Notes under the pieces: generated by a model
Told to the model about the DNA's origin: nothing
Database searches by the model: none
Seen by the model: the letters and a program-made list of their open reading frames with translations, nothing else
Program-made: the position numbers and the translations under genes
Assembly (NCBI GenBank): GCA_003864575.1
Contig: BHES01000013.1
Coordinates: forward strand, 1 to 45,775
Reading direction: 5' to 3'
DNA length: 45,775 nt
Source of the DNA: Enterobacterales bacterium
Lineage (GTDB): Bacteria > Pseudomonadota > Gammaproteobacteria > Enterobacterales > Enterobacteriaceae
Part shown: in pieces, positions 9,079-19,170 of the stretch
Layout: every line of letters starts with the position of its first letter
Position numbering within the stretch: position 1 is the stretch's first letter

Positions 9079-10506
9079 TTATTTTCCACCCAGCAGGTCG
9101 CGGGCTCCCCAGTGCGGGAAGTGGCGACGGATAAGGCCATTCAGTTCAAGTTCGAACGCACTGAAGGCACCCGGCTCCTGATAGACACTTTCCAGCGCTT
9201 CACGCACTAGCCCGGCTCCGACAGTAACGTTGGTCAGGCGGTCAATAAAGATCATGCCTCCGGTCACGGCATTATGTTGATAGTTGTCCAGCACCAGCGG
9301 TTCATCAAAGGTCAGTTCAACCAGACCAATACCGTTGAGGGGTAAGCTCTCGACAATGCGCTGGGTGAGTGAATTGATTTCTACCTGATACTCAATATTT
9401 TCTACCCGTGCACGGGCTTTCTTCCCGCCAATCTTGATGTCATAACTCTGCCCGACGCTCAGCGGCTGCTCAGCCATCCAGACAATATCAACTTTGGCAT
9501 GCTGTACAGCTTTGACAGTTTCAGTGGCATCCACCAGCAGGTCGCCCCGACTTATGTCGCGCTCATCGGCCAGCACCAGCGTGATCGCTTCACCGGCCCA
9601 GGCTTCCTGCAGGTCACCGTCAAAAGTGACGATGCGTGCAATGGTCGACTCAACACCGGAAGGCAAGACTTTGATTTTTTGCCCAACACGAATCGATCCC
9701 GACGCCAGCGTACCGGCATAACCACGGAAATCGAGATTCGGCCGATTAACATACTGCACCGGAAAACGCATCGGCTGCTGTTCGCGAACATTGATGACAT
9801 TCACTGTTTCCAGCACGTCAAGCAGGGTCGGTCCGGTGTACCAGCCCATTTTGTCGCTCGGGCTCGCTACGTTGTCGCCTTCAAGGGCCGAGAGCGGGAC
9901 AAACTTTATATCCAGGTCTGTCGGCAGCTGCTGGGCAAAATCCAGATAGTCGGCTTTAAACTGCTCAAATACGCTCTCGCTGTAATCGACCAGATCCATT
10001 TTGTTCACCGCAACCACCAGATGGCGGATCCCCAACAGCGTGGCGATAAAACTATGCCGACGGGTTTGATCAAGGACGCCTTTGCGCGCATCGATCAGCA
10101 GAATCGCCAGATCACAGGTTGACGCGCCGGTGGCCATGTTACGGGTGTACTGTTCATGCCCCGGCGTGTCCGCAATGATAAATTTGCGCTTCTCGGTGGA
10201 GAAATAGCGGTACGCCACGTCAATGGTGATGCCCTGCTCACGCTCGGCCTGCAAGCCATCCACCAGCAACGCCAGATCGAGTTTTTCGCCCTGCGTGCCG
10301 TGACGCTTGCTGTCATTATGCAGCGAAGAGAGCTGATCTTCATAAATCTGACGGGTGTCATGTAACAGGCGACCAATCAGGGTACTTTTACCGTCATCGA
10401 CGCTGCCGCAGGTAAGAAAACGAAGCAGGCTTTTATGTTGCTGGGAGTGCAGGTAGGCTTCAACGCCACCCTGCTCTTCAATTTGTTGTGCAATAGCATT
10501 GTTCAT
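9079..10506 (-). CDS. cysN: Sulfate adenylyltransferase subunit 1 (GTPase subunit)
   Basis: CysN is the GTPase that drives ATP sulfurylase (with CysD) in forming adenosine 5'-phosphosulfate. The G1 motif [10 protein letters not shown], the G3 motif [12 protein letters not shown] and the G4 motif NKMD are present, followed by EF-Tu-like beta-barrel domains. The 475 residues equal the E. coli length. The start is 12 bases after the cysD stop. The stop codon is separated from the cysC start by a single base, so translation is tightly coupled. Confidence 0.99.
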   Translation of the reverse strand: MNNAIAQQIEEQGGVEAYLHSQQHKSLLRFLTCGSVDDGKSTLIGRLLHDTRQIYEDQLSSLHNDSKRHGTQGEKLDLALLVDGLQAEREQGITIDVAYRYFSTEKRKFIIADTPGHEQYTRNMATGASTCDLAILLIDARKGVLDQTRRHSFIATLLGIRHLVVAVNKMDLVDYSESVFEQFKADYLDFAQQLPTDLDIKFVPLSALEGDNVASPSDKMGWYTGPTLLDVLETVNVINVREQQPMRFPVQYVNRPNLDFRGYAGTLASGSIRVGQKIKVLPSGVESTIARIVTFDGDLQEAWAGEAITLVLADERDISRGDLLVDATETVKAVQHAKVDIVWMAEQPLSVGQSYDIKIGGKKARARVENIEYQVEINSLTQRIVESLPLNGIGLVELTFDEPLVLDNYQHNAVTGGMIFIDRLTNVTVGAGLVREALESVYQEPGAFSAFELELNGLIRRHFPHWGARDLLGGK

Positions 10507-10518
10507 CTTGGTTGTTCC

Positions 10519-11427
10519 TCAGAAATAGCCCTGACGTTTTTTCATTTCCATCGAACCGGCCTGGTCGCGGTCAATGGCCCGCCCCTGCCGCTCACTGGTG
10601 GTTGATACCAGCATCTCTTCGATGATCTCAGGAAGCGTCTGCGCCTGCGACTCAACGGCGCCGGTCAAAGGCCAGCAGCCGAGGGTACGGAAACGCACCA
10701 TTTTCTGTTCAATCACTTCGCCCGGTTGCAGGTCAATGCGATCGTCATCCACCATCAACAACATACCGTCACGTTCAAGAACCGGACGCGGTGCGGCGAG
10801 ATAGAGTGGAACAATCTCGATATTTTCCAGATAGATGTACTGCCAGATATCCAGCTCAGTCCAGTTGGAGAGCGGGAATACGCGAATGCTTTCGCCCTTG
10901 TTAATCTGGCCGTTGTAGTTATGCCATAACTCGGGACGCTGGTTTTTCGGATCCCAACGGTGGAAACGGTCGCGGAATGAATAAATACGCTCTTTGGCAC
11001 GGGATTTCTCTTCGTCACGACGTGCGCCACCAAAAGCGGCATCAAAGCCATATTTGTTCAGCGCCTGTTTCAGACCTTCGGTCTTCATGATGTCGGTATG
11101 CTTCGCGCTGCCGTGCACAAACGGGTTAATCCCCATGGCGACGCCCTCTGGATTCTTGTGTACCAGCAGTTCGAAACCGTAGTTCTTCGCCGTGCGATCG
11201 CGGAATTCGTACATTTCACGAAATTTCCAGCCGGTATCAACATGCAGCAGCGGGAAAGGCAGCGTTCCAGGAAAGAAGGCCTTGCGCGCCAGATGCAGCA
11301 TCACCGACGAGTCTTTACCTATGGAGTACATCATCACCGGATTGGCGAATTCAGCCGCGACCTCACGGATGATATGGATGCTCTCCGCCTCCAGCTGCCG
11401 TAAATGTGTGAGTCGTTTTTCGTCCAT
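10519..11427 (-). CDS. cysD: Sulfate adenylyltransferase subunit 2 (catalytic subunit)
   Basis: CysD is the catalytic subunit of ATP sulfurylase. It is a PP-loop ATP pyrophosphatase-fold protein, with the loop [17 protein letters not shown] near residues 36-52. [22 protein letters not shown] and the C-terminal arm [24 protein letters not shown] are as in E. coli, and the length is identical (302). It lies 9 bases downstream of cysG and is presumably cotranscribed from the promoter ahead of cysG. Confidence 0.99.
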   Translation of the reverse strand: MDEKRLTHLRQLEAESIHIIREVAAEFANPVMMYSIGKDSSVMLHLARKAFFPGTLPFPLLHVDTGWKFREMYEFRDRTAKNYGFELLVHKNPEGVAMGINPFVHGSAKHTDIMKTEGLKQALNKYGFDAAFGGARRDEEKSRAKERIYSFRDRFHRWDPKNQRPELWHNYNGQINKGESIRVFPLSNWTELDIWQYIYLENIEIVPLYLAAPRPVLERDGMLLMVDDDRIDLQPGEVIEQKMVRFRTLGCWPLTGAVESQAQTLPEIIEEMLVSTTSERQGRAIDRDQAGSMEMKKRQGYF

Positions 11428-11436
11428 AACAGATCC

Positions 11437-12861
11437 TTAAGCCAAATTCACGACCGACGGGCGCTGAGCACCGTCAGTCTGTGGATGATGCCCAAACCAG
11501 GCAAGTTGAGAGTGAAGCGTCACCACTTCACCGATCACCAGCAGCGCCGGCGTCGGCGCCTGTTGAGCTAAGTGTTCAAGATTATCCAAAGTACCGGTAA
11601 GTACCTGTTGGTCTGCGCGGGTACCGCGTCCGATAACGGCCACCGGCGTAGAAGCAGCACGGCCATGCGCAATAAGTTGCTGGCTGATTTCTGCCGCCTT
11701 CACCGTCCCCATGTAAATCGCTAACGTCTGATGTCCTTTCGCCAGCGTTTCCCATTGCAAACTGCTGCCATCCGGGCGCAGATGACCGGTAATAAAGGTC
11801 ACGCTCTGCGCATAATCACGATGCGTGAGAGGGATCCCGGCGTAGGCCGTTGCACCCGCCGCGGCGGTAACACCGGGGACCACCTGAAAAGGGATGCCCG
11901 CTGCTTTCACCGCCTGTAACTCTTCGCCACCGCGACCAAAAATAAACGGGTCGCCGCCCTTAAGACGCACTACTTTTTTCCCCTGCCGGGCAAGCGTCAC
12001 CAGCAAGTTGTTGATATCGTCCTGCGCCATGGAATGACTGCCAGCACGTTTACCTACGCAAATTTTGTCGGCATCGCGGCGAACCAGGTCTAATACTTCC
12101 TCGCTCACCAGAAAGTCATACAGTACGACGTCAGCCTGCTGCATCACCTGCAAACCGCGTAAGGTGAGTAATCCTGCATCACCCGGCCCGGCACCGACCA
12201 GCGTCACTTCACCGTTCTGCGCGATGGATTCCGGATTATCTAATTGTTGTTGCAGCACTTGCTCAGCCTGTGGAATCTGTCCCGCAGTAACCAGCGAAGC
12301 GAAGCTGCCATCAAAAGCCTGTTCCCAGAAGCGACGACGGGATCTCATCGACGTAAACCGCTGCTTAACACGTTCGCGCCAGCTTCCGGCCATTTCCGCC
12401 ATTTTCCCGAGGCTCGACGGCAGCAGCGTTTCCAGTTTCTCCCGCAACAGGCGCGCCAACACCGGCGCAGTACCGCTCGAGGAGATCGCCACCACAATCG
12501 GCGAACGGTCGACAATCGACGGGAAGATTAACGAACACTTCGGCTGATCATCCACCACGTTCACTAGCAACTGCCGCTGATTAGCCTGCTCGAAGACTTC
12601 AGCATTGAGCCCGGCGTCATCCGTGGCGGCAATCACCAAAAAAACGTCATCCAGTTGGTATGGCATAAAACGGTCTGCCAGCCAGTCCACCTGCGAGGCC
12701 TGACGGCGTTGTTCAAGTTCAGGAGAGAGTGATTGCGCGACGATGCGGACTGCTGCGCCGGCACGCAGAAGGAGATCAATTTTGCGTGCTGCGACTTCGC
12801 CGCCACCAACAACCAGTACAGGGCGTTGTCTGAGGTCAGCAAAAAGGGGTAGATAGTCCAC
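11437..12861 (-). CDS. cysG: Siroheme synthase CysG (trifunctional)
   Basis: CysG makes siroheme, the cofactor of sulfite reductase CysI, from uroporphyrinogen III. The N-terminal dehydrogenase/ferrochelatase half has the NAD loop [11 protein letters not shown] (residues 17-27), the catalytic Asp104 in NVVDDQP and the phosphoserine-region SSSG (127-130). The C-terminal SAM methyltransferase half starts at [15 protein letters not shown] (about 222) and has [14 protein letters not shown] (about 301-314). At 474 residues it is slightly longer than the 457 of E. coli, mostly at the C-terminus. In E. coli cysG belongs to the nir operon; here it heads cysGDNC, so supply of the cofactor is tied to sulfate reduction. 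A second nir-linked copy elsewhere cannot be excluded. Confidence 0.98.
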   Translation of the reverse strand: MDYLPLFADLRQRPVLVVGGGEVAARKIDLLLRAGAAVRIVAQSLSPELEQRRQASQVDWLADRFMPYQLDDVFLVIAATDDAGLNAEVFEQANQRQLLVNVVDDQPKCSLIFPSIVDRSPIVVAISSSGTAPVLARLLREKLETLLPSSLGKMAEMAGSWRERVKQRFTSMRSRRRFWEQAFDGSFASLVTAGQIPQAEQVLQQQLDNPESIAQNGEVTLVGAGPGDAGLLTLRGLQVMQQADVVLYDFLVSEEVLDLVRRDADKICVGKRAGSHSMAQDDINNLLVTLARQGKKVVRLKGGDPFIFGRGGEELQAVKAAGIPFQVVPGVTAAAGATAYAGIPLTHRDYAQSVTFITGHLRPDGSSLQWETLAKGHQTLAIYMGTVKAAEISQQLIAHGRAASTPVAVIGRGTRADQQVLTGTLDNLEHLAQQAPTPALLVIGEVVTLHSQLAWFGHHPQTDGAQRPSVVNLA

Positions 12862-12891
12862 AACGGCCTTATTGAGTAGCGAAGAGAATTC

Positions 12892-12965
12892 ACACGACTA
12901 TACGTGGTGGTAATAATTGAATTGAAATGACGAAATGGAATGAATAGTTCCAGAATGGAATATAG
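12892..12965 (-). promoter_or_regulatory. Candidate cysG-cysDNC promoter with CysB-like half-sites
   Basis: Reading toward cysG, a -10-like TATAGT lies at 12902-12897, with no good -35, as expected of an activator-dependent promoter. Just upstream the strand carries repeated ATTCCATT-like half-sites (12931-12964, GAATGGAAT direct repeats on the plus strand), similar in composition to CysB-bound sequences of E. coli cys promoters. The assignment to CysB is inference. Confidence 0.45.
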
Positions 12966-13153
12966 GCCATCAACACCCTGGCCAAAATGAGCATTATCAG
13001 TAACAAAAAGAGCCTTTTGAGATAACGGGAAATTGTCTAATCGGTTGCACAATCGCATACTAGCGCCCAATTAAGACCGCCATACGCGGCCTCCGGTACA
13101 TCAAGAAATGAGTCTTTCGGTCTTCCTGACCCACTGATAAGGATTTTTCGGCT

Positions 13154-14182
13154 ATGTTTTCCACTTCACGCATGAAACTCACGCTGCTGGCGATGGTTTT
13201 TGGCTGCGGGTTTGCTCATGCTGCTGCGCGTCCGGCACCGGCGCCAGCTCCCGGCACGATTGCCGCAGAACAAATTCGCCATATCGCCACCTATTTTCCG
13301 GGGCGGATGGCAGGCAGTCCTGGCGAACTTATCGCCGCAGAGTATCTGAATCAATACTTCGCCAAATTGGGTTACGAGAGCGATCTGCGCGGTTTCGACA
13401 CGCGCTATATCTACAGTAGCAAAGACGGCAAACAGAGCTGGCACAACGTCCATGCGACATCGGTGATTGCTGCCCGGACCGGCGAAGTACCACAGCAAAT
13501 TATCGTTATGGCGCATTTCGACACCTACCTCCCACAAAGCGATGCGGATTCTGACCACAATCTCGGCGGTCTGACATTGCAGGGCGTGGATGATAATGCG
13601 TCAGGTGTGGGTGTCATGCTGGAGCTGGCGGAACAGCTCAGCAAAGTGAAGACTCACTACAGCTTGCGCTTTGTGGCACTGAGTGCGGAGGAAACCGGGG
13701 CGCAAGGAGCGGAAGATTATGTCCAGCGCCTGTCGCCGGAAGAGAAGAAGAATACCTTGCTGGTGGTGAATCTCGACTCACTGATTGTCGGCGATAAGCT
13801 GTATTTCAAAAGTGGCAAAAATACCTCGGCAGCCGTCACCAAACTGACCCGCGACCGTGCGGTTAAGCTCGCGCAGCGTTACGGTATTGCCGCAGAAAGT
13901 TATGCCGGTAAAGATTGTTGTAGCGGAATGCAGGCGCTGGACGACGCGCATATCCCGCTGCTGATGGTAAGCGCAACCAATTACGCTCTGGGTAAGAAAG
14001 ATGGCGCACAACAACGCGCCGTCAGCGCGCATTTCCCACAAGGGGCTTCACGCCATCAGGGGCAACTGGATAACCTGCAATATCTGGATCGCGTACTGCC
14101 AGGGCGCATCGATAAACGCGCTAAAGAAAGCGTGAAGATTTTATTGCCGTTGATCGAAGAGCTGGCGAAACCGACTCAATAA
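13154..14182 (+). CDS. iap: Exported M28-family aminopeptidase Iap
   Basis: Iap is the periplasmic peptidase that removes N-terminal Arg from alkaline phosphatase subunits in E. coli (isozyme conversion). An export signal covers residues 1 to about 25 (hydrophobic core LLAMVFGCGFAHA), followed by an Ala/Pro-rich stretch. Zinc-peptidase motifs are visible: AHFDTY (His121, Asp123), GVDDNASGVGVMLE (Asp147) and the general-base region SAEETGAQGAE (Glu179/180). The 342 residues compare with 345 in E. coli. The gene is divergent from cysG and convergent with cysH. In E. coli its 3' side borders the CRISPR-cas I-E locus; here that locus is absent. Confidence 0.93.
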   Translation: MFSTSRMKLTLLAMVFGCGFAHAAARPAPAPAPGTIAAEQIRHIATYFPGRMAGSPGELIAAEYLNQYFAKLGYESDLRGFDTRYIYSSKDGKQSWHNVHATSVIAARTGEVPQQIIVMAHFDTYLPQSDADSDHNLGGLTLQGVDDNASGVGVMLELAEQLSKVKTHYSLRFVALSAEETGAQGAEDYVQRLSPEEKKNTLLVVNLDSLIVGDKLYFKSGKNTSAAVTKLTRDRAVKLAQRYGIAAESYAGKDCCSGMQALDDAHIPLLMVSATNYALGKKDGAQQRAVSAHFPQGASRHQGQLDNLQYLDRVLPGRIDKRAKESVKILLPLIEELAKPTQ

Positions 14183-14233
14183 AGCCCTTTGGTTTCAGCG
14201 AGCTAATAGCCGTTATCGTTGCAGACAGTTTGG

Positions 14234-14290
14234 ACTCGGACAGCGCGGAGAACCCGGAGCGTACACGTAGTACGTGAGGAGTCCGAGCAC
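14234..14290. repeat. Palindromic repeat element between iap and cysH
   Basis: CTCGGAC (14235-14241) pairs with GTCCGAG (14281-14287). Between them lies GGAGCGTACACGTAGTACGT, itself largely palindromic around ACGTA. I recognise the general form as an intergenic repeat common in enterobacteria but cannot give a family name with certainty. There is no CRISPR-type spacing. Confidence 0.5.
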
Positions 14291-14344
14291 TGCCCGAGTT
14301 CAAAATGGCAAATAAGATAGGCTATTTATGTAAGCCATAACTAT

Positions 14345-14398
14345 GTGACCGGGGTAAGTGCACGCAGCCAACGCATCTGCAGCTTGAAGTATGACGGG
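14345..14398. repeat. ERIC element, right half only
   Basis: The stretch from TGACCGGGGTAAGTG through GCAGCCAACGCATCTG to CTTGAAGTATGACGGGGA corresponds to the right half of the ERIC consensus (core TGACTGGGGTGAGCG, end TATGACGGGTAT). The left half is missing, so this is a truncated copy. It sits directly downstream of cysH. Confidence 0.75.
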
Positions 14399-14401
14399 GA
14401 T

Positions 14402-15133
14402 TTATTCGTGTAAACCGCACTCCCGCTTCAGGCCGAAGAACCGGGTCTCTTCTTCGCTCATGCCCTCTTCCCACTTTTTGGTGGTGTGGGTATCGCCTAC
14501 AGACAGATAACCCTGATCCCACAGCGGATGATAACTGAGCCCGTTATCTTTGAGATATTGGAAGATCTGCCGGTTATCCCAGTCGATGATCGGCAGGATT
14601 TTAAACACCTCGCGCTGCACCGCCAGTACCGGCAGATGGGCACGGCTGCCGGATTGTTCACGGCGTAGTCCCGCAAACCATGTGTTAGCACCGAGCGTTT
14701 TTAACGCGCGGTTCATCGGTTCGACTTTGTTGATGTCGTTGTAGCGCTCGATCCCTTCGACGCCCTGCTCCCACAGTTTGCCGTAACGGGCTTCCTGCCA
14801 CGCAGGCGTTTGCGCTGCGCGGAACACCTGAAGGTTAAGGTTGAGCTGTTCGGTAAGCTGGTCGATAAACTGATAGGTCTCAGGAAACAAATAGCCGGTA
14901 TCGGTGAGGATCACCGGGATATCAGCTTTCTGCCGCGTCACCAGATGCAGACATACCGCCGCCTGAATGCCGAAACTGGATGAGAGCGCGAACTCGCCCG
15001 GCAAATTCTCCAGCGCCCAACCGACACGCTCTTGCGCGGACAACTTTTCCAGCTGACCGTTAACTTCAGCCAACGCCAGCGCCTGCCCGGACTTCGGCAT
15101 CTCGTTCAGTTCAGCCAGAGTAAGTAAGCTCAT
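14402..15133 (-). CDS. cysH: Phosphoadenosine phosphosulfate reductase
   Basis: CysH reduces PAPS to sulfite using thioredoxin or glutaredoxin. The PP-loop-type motif [14 protein letters not shown], the [16 protein letters not shown] block, the [10 protein letters not shown] motif and the redox C-terminus KRECGLHE, with the catalytic Cys, are all present. The 243 residues compare with 244 in E. coli. It is the last gene of cysJ-cysI-cysH, 33 bases after cysI. No clear terminator follows; the 3' side is occupied by repeat elements. Confidence 0.99.
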   Translation of the reverse strand: MSLLTLAELNEMPKSGQALALAEVNGQLEKLSAQERVGWALENLPGEFALSSSFGIQAAVCLHLVTRQKADIPVILTDTGYLFPETYQFIDQLTEQLNLNLQVFRAAQTPAWQEARYGKLWEQGVEGIERYNDINKVEPMNRALKTLGANTWFAGLRREQSGSRAHLPVLAVQREVFKILPIIDWDNRQIFQYLKDNGLSYHPLWDQGYLSVGDTHTTKKWEEGMSEEETRFFGLKRECGLHE

Positions 15134-15166
15134 AAACTCTCCCTCCTTCAGGTTGCGGTCGTACAG

Positions 15167-16903
15167 TTAGTCGTAAAAGTCCCGAGCAGGATCGAGAACC
15201 GGACGCACGATCCCGGCGCGGATCACGTAGTCGCCGAAACCTTCATCTGTTTCGCGCTCTTTAGCCCAGCGCCCTACCAGTTCGTCGATGATACTCAGGA
15301 TCTCGGTATCGGAAATGTTCTCGCGATACATACGCGGAATACGCGTACCGGCGCGGTTCCCGCCAAGATGCAGGTTGTAGCGGTTCATCGCTTTACCTAC
15401 CAAGCCGATTTCGGCCAGCAGCGCACGCCCACAGCCGTTCGGGCAACCAGTCACGCGCAGTACGATATGCTCATCGCCCACGCCGTGTCCGTGCATAATG
15501 CCCTCAACTTTGGTCACAAACTCCGGCAGGAAGCGTTCGGCTTCGGCCATCGCCAGCGGACAGGTTGGATAAGAGACGCAGGCCATGGAATTTTTACGCT
15601 GATCGGTGACGCTGTCGTCGATCAAACCATGACGGCGGGCCAGCGTTTCGATCGCCTCTTTGTCTTGTTCCGCCACCCCGGCGACGATGAGGTTCTGATT
15701 GGCAGTAAGCCTGAAATCCCCTTTGTGGATCTTAGCGATTTCTGCCAAACCGGTTTTCAGCGGCTTGCCGGGGTAGTCCAGAATGCGGCCGTTTTCGATA
15801 AACAGCGTCAAATGCCACTGTTTGTCGATGCCCTTCACCCAACCAATGCGGTCACCGCGGCCGGTAAACTCATAAGGGCGGACTTCTGCAAACTGAATGC
15901 CCGCCCGCTTTTCCACTTCGGCCTTGAAGACCGGAACGCCAACGCGCTCCAGCGTGTATTTGGTTTTAGCATTTTTACGGTTGGTACGGTTGCCCCAGTC
16001 GCGCTGCGTGGTCACCACCGCTTCGGCCACGGCCAGCGTGTGCTCCAGCGCAATGAAACCCAGCTCGCTGGCGGTACGGGCGTAAGTCGCCTTGTCGCCG
16101 TGGGCGATAGACAACCCGCCGCCGACCAACACGTTGAAACCCACCAGTTTGCCGTTATCCGCGATCGCCACGAAGTTCAGATCGTTGGCGTGAAGATCCA
16201 CGTCGTTTTGCGGCGGGATCACCACCGTGGTTTTGAATTTACGCGGCAGGTAGGTCGAACCTAAGATGGGTTCTTCGTCAGTCGTTTCGACCTTTTCCTG
16301 ATCCAGCCACACTTCGGCATAAGCCCGGGTGCGCGGCAGCAGATGCTCAGACAGTTTTTTCGCCCATTCATAGGCTTCACGATGCAGCTCAGACTCCACC
16401 GGGTTCGACGTACAAAGTACATTACGATTCACATCGTTGGCGGTCGCCAGCGCGTCCAGCCCGAGTTTGTTCAGCAACTGATGCACCGGTTTCACGTTCG
16501 GTTTCAGAATGCCGTGAAACTGGAAAGTCTGACGGTTGGTAATACGGATGCTGCCGTAGATCGTGCTGTCATCGGCAAATTTGTCGATACCCAGCCACTG
16601 CGCAGGCGTCATCACCCCACCCGGTAAGCGGCAGCGCAGCATCATGGCATGACGTGGCTCCAGCTTTTGTTCAGCGCGTTCGGCGCGAATATCACGGTCA
16701 TCCTGCTGGTACATGCCGTGAAAACGGATCAACAGGAAATTGTCACCGTTGAAGCCGCCGGTCAGGCCATCTTTCAAATCTTCAGTGATGGTGCCGCGCA
16801 GGAAATTGCTCTCTTTTTTCAGGCGTTCAGCATCAGAAAGCGGTGCATCAACGATTAATGGGCCAGGACCGGGATTCAGTTCACTCCACAACTTTTCGCT
16901 CAT
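15167..16903 (-). CDS. cysI: Sulfite reductase (NADPH) hemoprotein beta-component
   Basis: CysI carries siroheme and a 4Fe-4S cluster and reduces sulfite to sulfide in six one-electron steps. The cluster cysteines appear in [18 protein letters not shown] and [11 protein letters not shown] (approximately 441, 447, 486 and 490). [29 protein letters not shown] and [15 protein letters not shown] are conserved. It has 578 residues against 570 in E. coli; the surplus is near the N-terminus ([16 protein letters not shown]). It lies between cysJ and cysH, but the gap to cysJ (168 bases) is widened by an ERIC element. Confidence 0.99.
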   Translation of the reverse strand: MSEKLWSELNPGPGPLIVDAPLSDAERLKKESNFLRGTITEDLKDGLTGGFNGDNFLLIRFHGMYQQDDRDIRAERAEQKLEPRHAMMLRCRLPGGVMTPAQWLGIDKFADDSTIYGSIRITNRQTFQFHGILKPNVKPVHQLLNKLGLDALATANDVNRNVLCTSNPVESELHREAYEWAKKLSEHLLPRTRAYAEVWLDQEKVETTDEEPILGSTYLPRKFKTTVVIPPQNDVDLHANDLNFVAIADNGKLVGFNVLVGGGLSIAHGDKATYARTASELGFIALEHTLAVAEAVVTTQRDWGNRTNRKNAKTKYTLERVGVPVFKAEVEKRAGIQFAEVRPYEFTGRGDRIGWVKGIDKQWHLTLFIENGRILDYPGKPLKTGLAEIAKIHKGDFRLTANQNLIVAGVAEQDKEAIETLARRHGLIDDSVTDQRKNSMACVSYPTCPLAMAEAERFLPEFVTKVEGIMHGHGVGDEHIVLRVTGCPNGCGRALLAEIGLVGKAMNRYNLHLGGNRAGTRIPRMYRENISDTEILSIIDELVGRWAKERETDEGFGDYVIRAGIVRPVLDPARDFYD

Positions 16904-16921
16904 AATTTCTCACTCATAACT

Positions 16922-17066
16922 TTAATACCCAAAATCATTCGGCTTGCAGGTAGGCGGCAACTGAATAAATCCCGATGAGCTGACTCAAGTCAGTGATTCG
17001 GGTGACGGAAGGAAGCCAACATCCCTGCGCCAAAAGTAGGCGCCTCCAGCCGATTTGAAGGATGCA
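16922..17066. repeat. ERIC element in the cysJ-cysI gap
   Basis: The segment begins ATACCCAAAATCATTCGG with GCAGGTAGGCGGCAA, continues through the ERIC core (AATCCCGATGAGCTGACTCA / AGTCAGTGATTCGGGTGACG) and GAAGCCAACATCCCTGC, and has a modified right end. That right end contains a CCCTGC / GCAGGG pair around a GGCGCC-containing insert. It is a diverged but near full-length ERIC copy. Because it lies inside the cysJIH operon it would be transcribed and could fold in the mRNA. Confidence 0.8.
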
Positions 17067-17071
17067 GGGGA

Positions 17072-18874
17072 TTAGTAAACGTCACGCTGATAGCGGCGAT
17101 CCTGACGTAACTCACTGAGGAATTCGTCGGCAGTTTCCAGATCCATCGATCCCTGTTCTGCAATGATTTCCAGCAGAGCCTGTTCCACATCTTTGGCCAT
17201 GCGGTTGGCATCACCGCACACGTAAATGTGCGCGCCTTCCTGCAACCATTGCCAAACTTCAGCGCCGCGTTCACGCAGTTTGTCCTGCACGTAGATTTTT
17301 TCTGCCTGATCGCGTGACCAGGCGAGAGAGATATGAGTCAGCAGGCCATCTTTGACGTAGCGCTGCCATTCAACCTGATACAGGAAATCATCGGTAAAGT
17401 GCGGGTTGCCGAAGAACAGCCAGTTTTTTCCGCTGGCACCGTCGTTTTCACGCTGCTGCATAAAGGCGCGGAATGGTGCGATACCGGTTCCCGGACCAAT
17501 CATAATGACGGGAGTTTCCGGGTTGGATGGCAGACGGAAGTTATCGTTATGTTCGATAAACACCTTCACTTCGCCGTCTTCTTCCAGACGGTCGGCCAGA
17601 TATCCTGAAGCACCGCCGCTGCGTGCGCGGCCATCAATCTCATAGCGTACGGCACCCACGGTGATATGTACTTCTGATTCGGTTTCAGCCTGCGACGACG
17701 CAATGGAATAGAGGCGCGGCGTCAGCGGACGCAGCAGATCAATCAGTTGCTGTGCATCCAGCTCGGTCGGCGCCTGACGCACCATGTCGACAAACGGCGT
17801 CGTTTGCGCAAACTGTTGCAGGGCAGGTTTGTCGGCCAGCAGCGCGGTCAGTTTTTCATCGCGGCACAGTGCGGCATATTTCTCGATAATCGGCGTGGTG
17901 TTTTGCGTCAGCTCAATATGGCTTTGCAATGCATCGCTAAGCTTCAGCGTTTTACCGTTGACTTCAACCGGCTCATCGCCTTTCAGCCACAGCAGTTCGA
18001 CCAGTTCTTGCACCAGCGCGGGGCAGTTTTCAAACCAGACGCCAAGGGCGTCTCCTGGCTGATAGCGCAGGCCCGAATCACCCAGATCAATTTCGATATG
18101 GCGCACGTCTTTGTCGGAGTCCCGCCCGGTGATTTTCTGGTTCACCGACAGCAGCGCGGTCAGCGGCTGCTCTTTCGTATAGGGGCTGCTGTCAATTTGA
18201 TTGACCGCACCGGCCAGCGTGGCTACCGGCTGTCCCGAGGTATCGGCAGGAACGCGCTGCTTAAGCACCTCGACAATCTGCTTACGCCAGGCCTCGGCCT
18301 GTACGTGATACTCAACGTCAGCGTCCACGCGGTCCAACAGGCGCTCTGCGCCCAGTTCTCCCAGACGGGTATCAAAGTCTTTACCCGCCTGACAGAAGAA
18401 TTCGTAAGAGGTATCGCCCAGCGCAAATACCGCAAACGCGGTCTCTTTCATCTGTGGGGCTTTTTTGGATTGCAGGAATTTATGCAGCGCGACGGCTTCT
18501 TCAGCCTGCTCGCCCTCACCCTGTGTGGAAGCGACAATCAGCAGCAGTTTCTCCTGGCCGATTTGCTTGAATTTGTAATCTCCGGCATTCACCAGATTGA
18601 CGTTCAGTTTTTCGCCCACCAGGTCATCACGCAGTTGCTCCGCCAGTCGACGCGCATTGCCGGTCTGAGAGGCAGAAATCAGCGTAATTGACGCCGCGGC
18701 GACCGCAGGCGCACTGGCCGAAACGGCACCCGGCTGCTGGTTCACCATTCCCCAGAAATAACCGGAAAGCCAGGCCAGCTGCGTGGGAGAGTATTCACCA
18801 ATCGTCGATTGGAGGCGGGCCAGTTGCTCCGCCGTCAGAGGAAGCAAAGAAGTTGGAGGTGCCTGAGTCGTCAT
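17072..18874 (-). CDS. cysJ: Sulfite reductase (NADPH) flavoprotein alpha-component
   Basis: CysJ passes electrons from NADPH through FAD and FMN to CysI. An N-terminal flavodoxin domain (about residues 65-205; [15 protein letters not shown] for FMN phosphate, [22 protein letters not shown]) is followed by the FAD domain ([19 protein letters not shown]) and the NADPH domain ([40 protein letters not shown]-terminal RYQRDVY). The frame is open upstream to 18967, but the ATG at 18874 gives [13 protein letters not shown], matching E. coli MTTQVPPSALLPL, and 600 residues against 599. Confidence 0.98.
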   Translation of the reverse strand: MTTQAPPTSLLPLTAEQLARLQSTIGEYSPTQLAWLSGYFWGMVNQQPGAVSASAPAVAAASITLISASQTGNARRLAEQLRDDLVGEKLNVNLVNAGDYKFKQIGQEKLLLIVASTQGEGEQAEEAVALHKFLQSKKAPQMKETAFAVFALGDTSYEFFCQAGKDFDTRLGELGAERLLDRVDADVEYHVQAEAWRKQIVEVLKQRVPADTSGQPVATLAGAVNQIDSSPYTKEQPLTALLSVNQKITGRDSDKDVRHIEIDLGDSGLRYQPGDALGVWFENCPALVQELVELLWLKGDEPVEVNGKTLKLSDALQSHIELTQNTTPIIEKYAALCRDEKLTALLADKPALQQFAQTTPFVDMVRQAPTELDAQQLIDLLRPLTPRLYSIASSQAETESEVHITVGAVRYEIDGRARSGGASGYLADRLEEDGEVKVFIEHNDNFRLPSNPETPVIMIGPGTGIAPFRAFMQQRENDGASGKNWLFFGNPHFTDDFLYQVEWQRYVKDGLLTHISLAWSRDQAEKIYVQDKLRERGAEVWQWLQEGAHIYVCGDANRMAKDVEQALLEIIAEQGSMDLETADEFLSELRQDRRYQRDVY

Positions 18875-18955
18875 CGCGGTACGAATTCCCTTATGCAAAA
18901 GCCAGTCGTCTGTCCGGCCAACACAGGCCTGGAGAGTTTGTAAGGTTAACCAGCC

Positions 18956-19090
18956 GGATGATAACAATTAAAGAAGTGATGGAAATAATAAATAACCAAA
19001 ATGACTAAGTGGTTTTAGAGATAGGAATAACCTGCAAAAGTGGTAAGAATGGTTTTTTATCTTACTGAAATGGTTATAAAAAAAATCATG
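18956..19090 (-). promoter_or_regulatory. Candidate CysB-regulated promoter region of cysJIH
   Basis: Reading toward cysJ, several TTATTCC/ATAACCATT-like half-sites occur (GGTTATTCC, GGTTATTTATTATTTCC, ATAACCATTTC). A possible -10 TATCAT lies near 18959-18964, with a 17-base spacer to a poor -35. The layout suits a CysB-activated promoter. This is inference from composition, not an aligned motif. Confidence 0.4.
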
Positions 19091-19126
19091 CTGCGGTGAA
19101 CCATCCAAAACTGTCTGTTATATAAA

Positions 19127-19149
19127 GAAAAACCCCGCCGCAGCGGGGT
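19127..19149 (-). terminator. Rho-independent terminator after the hydrolase gene
   Basis: On the minus strand, ACCCCGC-TGCG-GCGGGGT is followed by a T-run, starting about 20 bases past the stop codon at 19171. Confidence 0.85.
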
Positions 19150-19170
19150 CTGAATTATTTTCCAACAGGC

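Noticed and set aside
12633-13070. 145-codon minus-strand frame overlapping the cysG start
   Set aside because: It overlaps cysG in another frame and crosses the promoter region, with no domain or ribosome site.
14183-14401. Possible CRISPR array between iap and cysH
   Set aside because: There are no regularly spaced repeats; the palindromes are an intergenic repeat and an ERIC fragment.
15368-16264. 298-codon open frame opposite cysI
   Set aside because: It is a shadow of cysI; the translation has no recognisable domain and no start signals.
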